This document shows positions 13,545 to 20,743 of a stretch of 27,918 nt of DNA, one piece after another (position 1 is the stretch's first letter; each line of letters starts with the position of its first letter). The notes under the pieces were generated by a model. The model was not told the DNA's origin. It made no database searches and saw only the letters and a program-made list of their open reading frames with translations. Location of the stretch: positions 1 to 27,918 of the IMG/VR virus record IMGVR_UViG_3300033146_002360, one strand, 5' to 3'. Both the position numbers and the translations under genes were made by a program. The stretch comes from a virus.

Positions 13545-13841
13545 ATGAAAAAAACCTTAAAAATAAAACCTCTCATTTCACATGATTACAAGCTAATTCC
13601 TGTGCCAAGTGAGAGGTTTGGTAAAGATTTTGTTAGTGATTTTGAATTTTTAGAATCAGAAAATGAAAAATTCAAAATCATTGATAGAATAGAAATACTA
13701 AGAGGTCAGCAAATGCCTACAATCCTAACAGTTTTATCAATCGGAAAGTTTTTAAGTTCCGAAGATATTTTTAAAATTTACAAAAAATCAAATAGTATAA
13801 ATTTCTTTTTATGCGAGAAGCTCGAATCCAACACGATTTAA
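13545..13841 (+). CDS. Unknown 98-aa protein
   Basis: 98 aa with no recognised motif. It begins 3 bases after the SSB stop and overlaps the nuclease start by 31 bases, so it is part of the SSB/nuclease operon. It looks like a small soluble alpha/beta protein (LKIKPLISHDYKLIPVP, then MPTILTVLSIGKFLS). It may assist the nuclease, but nothing shows this directly. Confidence 0.65.
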   Translation: MKKTLKIKPLISHDYKLIPVPSERFGKDFVSDFEFLESENEKFKIIDRIEILRGQQMPTILTVLSIGKFLSSEDIFKIYKKSNSINFFLCEKLESNTI

Positions 13842-14245
13842 TAATGTGGTTTGGTCAAAATTACCCACAATATCGAAATTTATTATTTTTGGTACATAAT
13901 GAAACTATGAGTAAACAGCAAGGTACTAAATTAAAATCAATGGGATTAATTGCAGGTGTTTCAGACTTAATATTTATCAATCCTAAAGGTGGTAAATCAG
14001 CAGGAATTGAATTAAAAGCACCAAAAAGTACTCATAAAAAAACACATATTCAGCAACAATTATTTTGGGGTGCAGACTTAATTAATGCAGGAAGTAATTA
14101 TTTGATGACTTCAAATCTATTGCACGCTAAGAAATTCATAGTTGCATTATTGCAAAATGATATTGATAGCGTGGAATTTATTCAAAATGAAAGCATTAAA
14201 TTTGTTGAAAAACAATTTCATAAAAAAACTATTGCTTTTTTTTAA
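13811..14245 (+). CDS. VRR-NUC family nuclease
   Basis: 144 aa. PD-(D/E)XK nuclease of the VRR-NUC group. REARIQHDLIMWF (2-14) gives the first Glu and the Gln, then LVHNE (27-31), KSMGLIAGVSDLIF (42-55) with the metal-binding Asp52, IELK (66-69) with Glu67 and Lys69, and THIQQQLFW (78-86). This is the complete active-site set. In phages such enzymes can cut branched DNA or DNA ends; junction resolution here is an inference, because no RusA or RuvC is visible. It is the last plus-strand gene, ending against the convergent late operon. Confidence 0.85.
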   Translation: MREARIQHDLIMWFGQNYPQYRNLLFLVHNETMSKQQGTKLKSMGLIAGVSDLIFINPKGGKSAGIELKAPKSTHKKTHIQQQLFWGADLINAGSNYLMTSNLLHAKKFIVALLQNDIDSVEFIQNESIKFVEKQFHKKTIAFF

Positions 14246-14330
14246 TAAAAAATATAATAGCTTGAATAATTAAAATAAATAACCAAATAACAGCTCCTAT
14301 TAAAAATATATATATAAATAAATTTATCAT
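14229..14330 (-). CDS. 33-aa transmembrane peptide at the convergent junction
   Basis: On the minus strand an ATG overlaps the stop of the preceding gene (ATGA at 14327-14330) and opens 33 codons. Nearly the whole peptide is hydrophobic (FIYIFLIGAVIWLFILII) and it ends KKKQ, a classic single membrane span with a basic C-terminus. Its 3' end overlaps the last 17 bases of the VRR-NUC gene. It is short and in A+T-rich DNA, so chance is possible. Position at the end of the late operon suits a lysis-related protein. Confidence 0.45.
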   Translation of the reverse strand: MINLFIYIFLIGAVIWLFILIIQAIIFFIKKKQ

Positions 14331-14971
14331 AGCTTTGAAATTTCACGAATTAAATTAAATAAATAATTTTCTGTAAGCTTCTTAAAGGCTTTTTGTCGTG
14401 TTCCGTTTTCGTAGTCTTCAATAACTTTATTTATTGAAATTAAAAACCCCTCTTGAGCGTGTGATAAAATGTGAATTATTTTTTTACTATTTTCAATATT
14501 ATGTGATGAAATAATTCCATTTAATCGCATTAATTGACCGTCAAACATATTGATAATAAATGATTTATCATAATTTATAAACCCAATTTTTAGGATACTT
14601 AAAAATATATCAATACTTCTTTCTGACAAAGACATTGCAATTCCTTTAAATTCTTTATTTTGAAAAGAAGAACCCTGTATCACTTCATTATAATAAGTAT
14701 TTATATTTATTTCATAAGCAGGAATGAAATTATTATGCTCAATTCTGTCATCTATTCTTTGATAAGAATCAGCAAGTAATAAATGTTCTTTTTTATTCGT
14801 AACTTGCATTGATTTTATTTCTTTTTGCATATCCAAAATAGTACTACCAATATTATTATTTTGAGTTCTATTTTTTTTAGATGTAATCCATGTTCTTATA
14901 ATTGAGCCTAATTGTACTACAATTAAACCCATTATTCCGTAGTGTTCCATTATTTGAGGTATGTTTTCCAT
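14327..14971 (-). CDS. Membrane-anchored late protein of unknown function
   Basis: 214 aa. The N-terminus IMGLIVVQLGSIIRTWI (13-29) is a single membrane segment, followed by a basic KKNRTQ stretch and a long charged helical region (coiled-coil-like around 45-75). The rest has no known motif. It starts one base into the stop of the fibre gene (TAATG). A holin or spanin-like lysis role could be imagined from its position, but the soluble part is too large for a typical holin, so I leave it unassigned. Confidence 0.65.
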   Translation of the reverse strand: MENIPQIMEHYGIMGLIVVQLGSIIRTWITSKKNRTQNNNIGSTILDMQKEIKSMQVTNKKEHLLLADSYQRIDDRIEHNNFIPAYEININTYYNEVIQGSSFQNKEFKGIAMSLSERSIDIFLSILKIGFINYDKSFIINMFDGQLMRLNGIISSHNIENSKKIIHILSHAQEGFLISINKVIEDYENGTRQKAFKKLTENYLFNLIREISKL

Positions 14972-16602
14972 TATATTAATTCTTCTGTTACTGTTAATAT
15001 TGTTTGAATCCCTTCCCCAATAGATACTGTTTCTCCCGAAGTAGTAACTTTCATTTGAAGTTTAAAAATACATTGTAAAGGTATTGATGGTGTATCTAAT
15101 ACTATAATTCCTGTTACTGGTTCATATTCATTTTCAGTATTAACATATCTTTTATTCCTTGAAAAAATTAATTTATTACTATATGTAACCCCTCCATCTA
15201 AGGAGTAGTTAATATTTAAGTTAAACCCCTTTTGATTTGAATATAATCGACCCAACCCACTCACAGAAATTTCTAATTGTGTACCTGCTTTTTTTGGAGT
15301 ATATTGTAGTTCTATCCCTGTATCAGAATAGCTTGTACTTGTTTTACTTATATTAGTTGAGCTAACAACACTTGCCTTTCCCAACACAACAGGAACAAAA
15401 GGCACACCATTATAAGTTAAGTTTTTACCTGCAATTTCTATAACTCCATCGTCTTTTGCTTCTACTTTATTCTCAGCAAAAAGTTTGAAATATAAAGGAG
15501 TTGTTGCTGCTGCTGCAATTATATTCCCACCACTGGATAAAATATTATAAGCTATTCCTGTATGAGTATTGGGCCCAGACCTCTTAGTTTCAAAATATCC
15601 TTTATTCGGATATCCACCAGACCCACGACTGTAAATACATATTGAGTATGTGTTTCCTTTTTTAATTGTGTGAGTACTATCTAATGTTAATGTGTTAAAT
15701 GAGCCTGTTGTTGTTAATATTAGATTAGATTGTCTCTTATCGTAACCAGTTAATAAGTCATCAGCTGCTAATCCTAAAACTTCCGAAGGTGTAAATTCAT
15801 GGTCGAAAATATCTAAAACTACATCTGTATAATTAACTGATGAACCTTCTAATGCTATAATCATAGATTTTAATTCCATATCATTTTCCGCAATAAATGA
15901 AAATGAATGTATTTTTGCATCTGAAAGGCTATATCCTACTATATTTTCTATTTCAGGATATTCATTAGTAACCGCACTTCCTGAAATACTATTCAATCTA
16001 TAAGTTTCATTTCCACCTGCATTTATAACATCAGCAGAAACACCATTACCCATAATCAATTTATCAGTTAAATATCCGGGTGTTGTATCTGAACCTGTAA
16101 CTTTAAATGTACTTCCACCTGAACCACCTGAACCAGATAATGCCCATGATTCCCAACTACTTCCATTGTAATGAGTTGCCCAATATTGCAAAGCTCCTCC
16201 GCTCCAAGTATTGTAAATTAAATACATTAAATTACCTGTTGGGTATCTAATACTTTTAATATATCCTACCTTATTCGCACCACTTGGCAAGTTAGTAGTT
16301 CCTACATCTGTAATATAAAATCCATTATCAGAAATTGAATATACATCGTCTGACGGAACTTCTTTAATTGAATTACTCAATAATGCTATTTTTAAGGTCG
16401 CTTGAAAATCGTGCAAATTAGCACCTGTTATGTTACTTCCATCTATTTTTGAAAACAAAGAAGTAAGCCACGTAACGATATTTGCTAAACTCCACCATTT
16501 AGCAACTTTATCTGCCTGACTATCAGAAATTAAAACCTTATCATTTTCATTCATAGGCACGCTTTTACCTATCATATCATCTGGAAATTTTACTCCTGCC
16601 AT
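14971..16602 (-). CDS. Tail fibre with pyocin-knob-like domain
   Basis: 543 aa. The N-terminus (about 1-75) is helical and could attach to the baseplate. Residues 80-155 resemble the pyocin-knob fold: GFYITDVGTTNLPSGANKVG, strands, then the aromatic-rich GGALQYWATHYNGSSWESWA. A Gly/Ser linker follows (GSGGSGGS, 157-164), then beta-rich segments to residue 543 with no recognised domain. This is typical of receptor-binding or baseplate fibres of long-tailed phages. The stop lies 1 base into the next gene. The receptor cannot be predicted. Confidence 0.68.
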   Translation of the reverse strand: MAGVKFPDDMIGKSVPMNENDKVLISDSQADKVAKWWSLANIVTWLTSLFSKIDGSNITGANLHDFQATLKIALLSNSIKEVPSDDVYSISDNGFYITDVGTTNLPSGANKVGYIKSIRYPTGNLMYLIYNTWSGGALQYWATHYNGSSWESWALSGSGGSGGSTFKVTGSDTTPGYLTDKLIMGNGVSADVINAGGNETYRLNSISGSAVTNEYPEIENIVGYSLSDAKIHSFSFIAENDMELKSMIIALEGSSVNYTDVVLDIFDHEFTPSEVLGLAADDLLTGYDKRQSNLILTTTGSFNTLTLDSTHTIKKGNTYSICIYSRGSGGYPNKGYFETKRSGPNTHTGIAYNILSSGGNIIAAAATTPLYFKLFAENKVEAKDDGVIEIAGKNLTYNGVPFVPVVLGKASVVSSTNISKTSTSYSDTGIELQYTPKKAGTQLEISVSGLGRLYSNQKGFNLNINYSLDGGVTYSNKLIFSRNKRYVNTENEYEPVTGIIVLDTPSIPLQCIFKLQMKVTTSGETVSIGEGIQTILTVTEELI

Positions 16603-16604
16603 AT

Positions 16605-17993
16605 CTAATTATTTTTAATTATTCTTAATTCTTTTTTATATTCGTTTAACCGCTTGTCTATATCATATTGCCCATATATTAACTTTAACATTCTCGAAGT
16701 CTGCAAGTTATCTGTTAATTCCATAGTGTATTGATATGGATTTGCAAGACTTCTTGTTAGTGAATATACCCTTAATATTTCGGAAAAACTAAAATCATTT
16801 AATACTAATTTTATTTTTTGTCCTGTACTTATAATTATTTCATGTTTTCTTAAATACCTTGCATCTATTGTAATAGTATATTTTACAATAGGATTGCTAT
16901 ACTTTTGTAAAAATATAGTCCCCTCTGCTGCTAATTGCTCCTCTGCATCTTCTACATAGGCAATAGGCATATAAATATCTACAAAAGTATATCTGTCTCC
17001 TATGTTTAATTTTAGCGATGTGCTTGGTAATTCCTGCCCTATATCATCTTTTAACGTTGCAATTTCTACTGTTTTGGCACTACTATTATAAGATACTATA
17101 TCAAACGAATAACCTGATAAATCTCCTGACAAAAATACACATTTTGCAGCAATATCCGGTAAAAGATAATTGTTTAAATTAAAATCAATCTTATTATCTA
17201 TAAAAGTAGTTGTTCCTGCTACTACAACAGAACCCTCAAATTTTGGATATATATCTTCATATACAACAGAATGTTCATTAATTCCGTATTTTTCTACATT
17301 ATTGGTTAATGGAGGTATTGTTAATCTGTTTTTTTCGTAATCTTCGGGAATATTCTTTGAAGCACCCGAAACATATAGTTTTGTGATTATATTAGAATCA
17401 CTAATTGGTGTTTTATTAACATCAAAGATACCTGACTTATAGGCAAGTTCAACTCCCTCATAAACTCCAATAACATCTCTAATATTAATAGTATATGTAT
17501 TTTCAGTAGGTATAACTTCAAATTCCACATCAAAAAGTAAACACACACGATTTAAAACTTGAAGACAATTTTCATCTGTAATTTGTAAATCTTTAAAAGC
17601 TGTTATAGAACATACTCCTTTGACCCAGTCTATATCAGAAATTTCATTGATATTAATTAGTACTAAATCTAATAATTGTTCTATTGTAAAATTAACAGGA
17701 AATTCTAATGCACCATCTAATTTTAACAAAATCTTACTTAATTCATATTTTATTCCCTCAAATTTGATATTATAATTATACTCATTATTTGCTATTTTCT
17801 TTAAGGTGTATGGTGTGTTAATAACATATCTTTGCCCCTCATATTCAAGATAATCTCCTATTTGAAAATCTACATAAGAATCATATACAAATGATAGGTT
17901 GCACATTTCATCACCCATAATTGTATATTTATATATTGAGCTATTATCTAACTCAATATCAATTAATTGTATGTTTTTTCTATATATTTTCAT
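16605..17993 (-). CDS. Tail-associated (Tal-like) baseplate protein
   Basis: 462 aa from the ATG at 17993, which overlaps the upstream stop (TAATG). The frame is open further upstream to 18098, but that region lies inside the neighbouring gene. Beta-rich throughout, with FQIGDYLEYEGQRYVINTPY, ENCLQVLNRVCLLFDVEFEV and KIKLVLNDFSFSEI as typical strands, and without a clear enzymatic motif. The position next to the Dit-like gene and before the fibre suits the central baseplate protein Tal/gp27 type, which closes the tail tube. The name is inferred from order and size. Confidence 0.6.
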   Translation of the reverse strand: MKIYRKNIQLIDIELDNSSIYKYTIMGDEMCNLSFVYDSYVDFQIGDYLEYEGQRYVINTPYTLKKIANNEYNYNIKFEGIKYELSKILLKLDGALEFPVNFTIEQLLDLVLININEISDIDWVKGVCSITAFKDLQITDENCLQVLNRVCLLFDVEFEVIPTENTYTINIRDVIGVYEGVELAYKSGIFDVNKTPISDSNIITKLYVSGASKNIPEDYEKNRLTIPPLTNNVEKYGINEHSVVYEDIYPKFEGSVVVAGTTTFIDNKIDFNLNNYLLPDIAAKCVFLSGDLSGYSFDIVSYNSSAKTVEIATLKDDIGQELPSTSLKLNIGDRYTFVDIYMPIAYVEDAEEQLAAEGTIFLQKYSNPIVKYTITIDARYLRKHEIIISTGQKIKLVLNDFSFSEILRVYSLTRSLANPYQYTMELTDNLQTSRMLKLIYGQYDIDKRLNEYKKELRIIKNN

Positions 17994-18775
17994 TATTGTT
18001 CTAAAATAATTATGAAAGTATCCATTATACGACCGGGAGTGTTCAAATTTGAGGTGTAAAAAGTAATTTCTCCATTTGGGTAAATAGACCAATACCAATA
18101 AATATGATTAGAACTATAAGTATCAGGAGAAATATGTTTCTTTATTATATTTTTAGGTCTATAACCCTCAGGCAACACCCCAATAGTACTATAATTAGAT
18201 GATGCTAAGGTCTGTGTGTTATAGATAGCTACCATTAACTCCAAATGACCTTGTGCATTTTTTCTGTACCAAAAACCCGGGTATTCTGTAAATGTTGTAA
18301 AATCTGCCCAGTATGTTCCTAAAGCAAGTTTCGTCCAAGGCGAATAATCATGAGGAAACTTCGTTGTGCTAAACAAAACACCCTCCGCACCACTTGAATA
18401 GTAACCAAGTTCTAAAGTTCTGACAAGGTAAACGTTTTTAGCTCCTACCGTTTCATCTTTAAATGTTTTCAAACCTCTGCTGTCCCACTCTTCTTTAATT
18501 CTCCATTTTGCAACATTTGGCGAGCTACCAGTTGCAGACTGTACAGGTACTCTAAACATTTCTCCATTATACCAAGCCCAACCCTCCGTAACTACTTCAA
18601 TAGTGTAGCCGTCTGTACTTACATTAATTGTAGCCTTATTCATCAAAGTAACTATACTATTGTCTTCTAAACCCATAGAGGTCTTTGCAAGTTCTCTAAT
18701 TTGTTCCTGTATAAATTCAAAATCCTTAAAATAAACAGGCTGTCCGCCTAAATCTGTTGTTATTAATTCTTTCAT
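17993..18775 (-). CDS. Tail fibre / receptor-binding protein
   Basis: 260 aa. The N-terminus (about 1-110) contains VYFKDFEFIQEQIREL and a strand-rich WAWYNGEMFRVPV, of the kind that attaches to the tail. The C-terminal 100 residues resemble the beta-sandwich end domain of phage fibres: PGFWYRKNAQGHLELMVAI, then STIGVLPEGYRPKNII and a closing NGEITFYTSN. It starts in an ATGA overlap with the Dit-like gene. It probably helps bind the host surface. Confidence 0.62.
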   Translation of the reverse strand: MKELITTDLGGQPVYFKDFEFIQEQIRELAKTSMGLEDNSIVTLMNKATINVSTDGYTIEVVTEGWAWYNGEMFRVPVQSATGSSPNVAKWRIKEEWDSRGLKTFKDETVGAKNVYLVRTLELGYYSSGAEGVLFSTTKFPHDYSPWTKLALGTYWADFTTFTEYPGFWYRKNAQGHLELMVAIYNTQTLASSNYSTIGVLPEGYRPKNIIKKHISPDTYSSNHIYWYWSIYPNGEITFYTSNLNTPGRIMDTFIIILEQ

Positions 18776-19851
18776 TCTTCTAATTCTTCATTAGTAAATA
18801 AATATATTTCTTTTGATTCCTCATTATAATTTGGGTCTGTATCATCTAATTCTTCAGTAGTCCATAGGTAGGTATTATCGCCTACTTCTTCATCTGTGAA
18901 TAGATAAGTATCTTTGTTTTCATTAGTTGTTCTGTCTGCTACAATATAAATAAACTCTCCTGATGTTGTTAAAATAGGGTCTCCGTTAGTATCTAACAAA
19001 ATAGTTAAATTAATAGTTTCTATTTTCGGAACTGGCTCTTCAAATATAATTGTAAAAGATGCTACTATTTGATTATCATTTTGAATTACATTAGTAACCT
19101 TATATCCATTAACTGCAAACACTTCAAAAGGTTTCTCCAAACCCTCAATTGGCATCATTAACTTTCGCAAACCAACGGCTGCTAATAATGAATTAAATTG
19201 AGCAAATTTAGTGTTTAAATCTATTATATTCTCTGCAAATAAACTACATTTTAAAGAAATATTTCTTGAACCTCTCTTGTTTACTCTGTCGGATTCTCTT
19301 AAATACCTTGTTATGTTATCTGTTTTCATCTTTGGAAAGTCAAGAAAACCATCTGAACTTTCAACAACTATTCCAAATCTACTTAATTTTATCTTATCAA
19401 TCCAAAAGAAACTATTACTAACATTTTCATCAGGAATTAAAGTTTCACCAAAGTTATAAGAAATTTCATTAAATACTAATGAAAACTCCGCAATAACATT
19501 GTTACCATATTTATCATTAATAAACTTAACTTTTGCATTATCTTTTAAAATACATTCATGCAAAGAATAAGGCGTTTGAATAGTTACTTTTTGATATATT
19601 AATTCTCTAAAAAAACCCATTTGTTGTTGAAAAAATCCAATATCATCAGCTTCTAAAACACAATCTAATGTTATTTTTCTTTGCTTGAAATATAAATCAT
19701 TTTGTTCAACAAAGGCTTCTACTCCGTCCGTATCTTTCCAGTCTCTTTGATAAGTTCCAAAACGTCCGGGCATATCAAATGCACCCTTTATTTTACGAAC
19801 TTTCACACCGTACATCTTTGTATTGTTTCCGTTAATTAATACGTCTTGCAT
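18772..19851 (-). CDS. Distal tail (Dit-like) protein with acidic C-terminal repeats
   Basis: 359 aa. The N-terminal half (GAFDMPGRFGTYQRDW, KITLDCVLEADD) and the internal beta pattern suit the distal tail protein that joins the tail tube to the baseplate. Its position directly after the tape measure agrees. The C-terminus is unusual: an acidic tail with three copies of a short motif, YLFTDEE (316-322), YLWTTEE (328-334) and YLFTNEE (350-356). This tail could bind a partner protein or cations. It overlaps the next gene by 4 bases (ATGA). Confidence 0.62.
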   Translation of the reverse strand: MQDVLINGNNTKMYGVKVRKIKGAFDMPGRFGTYQRDWKDTDGVEAFVEQNDLYFKQRKITLDCVLEADDIGFFQQQMGFFRELIYQKVTIQTPYSLHECILKDNAKVKFINDKYGNNVIAEFSLVFNEISYNFGETLIPDENVSNSFFWIDKIKLSRFGIVVESSDGFLDFPKMKTDNITRYLRESDRVNKRGSRNISLKCSLFAENIIDLNTKFAQFNSLLAAVGLRKLMMPIEGLEKPFEVFAVNGYKVTNVIQNDNQIVASFTIIFEEPVPKIETINLTILLDTNGDPILTTSGEFIYIVADRTTNENKDTYLFTDEEVGDNTYLWTTEELDDTDPNYNEESKEIYLFTNEELEE

Positions 19852-19852
19852 T

Positions 19853-20743
19853 TTAGATTCCTCCGCTTCTTAATGATTCAACTTGTTCTTGTAATAATGC
19901 TTCTATATTTCCTAATTTTTCAAGTTCTTTATTATATTCCGTATTATTTGAAATAACAACCAAATGACCGTTCATATCTGTTAGTATTTCATTTTGTGTT
20001 GCTACAAATAGTCTAATAGAGTTCATTGTGCCTGCTAAAACTGTTCCTGTTTCTTCTGTAAGACTTGCTTTTATTTCGCCTGCTAAACCTTGTTTTTGTG
20101 CTTCCTCTTGGTCATCTCCAGCTATACCACTTCCGAACATATCATTAAATAGATTATCCATAAGACCAGCCCCAACCTGTGCTTTTTCAATAATACCATT
20201 ATATTCTAATTTTAACTTTTCCATTTCAGCAGGAGTAAGTTCTCCGCCTGATTCTGATGCCTCTGCAAAATTCTCATAAAACTTATCAAATTGTTTTTCT
20301 AAAAATTTCATTTTGAAACTCTCTAACATTGCGTTTTTCATTAAGTCCTCAAAAGTATCTGCGAAGTCCTCCGCTGCAAACTTACCATTTGCAAAACCCT
20401 GCAAAATACTGTTAGTTATGCTATCAGAAGTAGTTCCTGTTAAGCTCTCGTTTAATTCATTTATTAAGTCTTCTTTTTGTTGTTTTAAAATTTCAGCTTG
20501 CTCATCTAATTTTTCATTGTCATATTTAGATAGTTTTTCTGTACCAAAAAAATTAGACTCCTCCCTACCTATAATATTTGTTTTTATTTCAGTTTTCTTT
20601 TTATTTATATCTGCTAATTGCTTGTCAATATCTGACAAAGTATTATTATATTCTTTTAATTTATCAGTACCTCTTGTTTTTTCAAGTATTTTTAATTGTT
20701 TTTCTAATGCTTTATTTTGTTTTTTGTGCTTTTTGTTTTGCAC
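19853..20743 (-). CDS. Tape-measure C-terminal segment in a shifted frame
   Basis: The frame is open from just after a TAA near 20750, and the only usable start is a GTG at 20743; no other ATG occurs for about 130 codons. The protein starts with a strongly basic stretch (KKHKKQNKALEKQLKILEK), then coiled-coil, then a segment rich in Ala/Glu and Gly with LYQ-poor composition, and ends with ALLQEQVESLRSGGI. In composition it is the natural C-terminal part of the upstream tape measure, not a separate enzyme. Its frame is +1 relative to the upstream gene. Either a programmed shift, reinitiation at GTG, or a one-base sequence error explains the split. Confidence 0.55.
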   Translation of the reverse strand: MQNKKHKKQNKALEKQLKILEKTRGTDKLKEYNNTLSDIDKQLADINKKKTEIKTNIIGREESNFFGTEKLSKYDNEKLDEQAEILKQQKEDLINELNESLTGTTSDSITNSILQGFANGKFAAEDFADTFEDLMKNAMLESFKMKFLEKQFDKFYENFAEASESGGELTPAEMEKLKLEYNGIIEKAQVGAGLMDNLFNDMFGSGIAGDDQEEAQKQGLAGEIKASLTEETGTVLAGTMNSIRLFVATQNEILTDMNGHLVVISNNTEYNKELEKLGNIEALLQEQVESLRSGGI

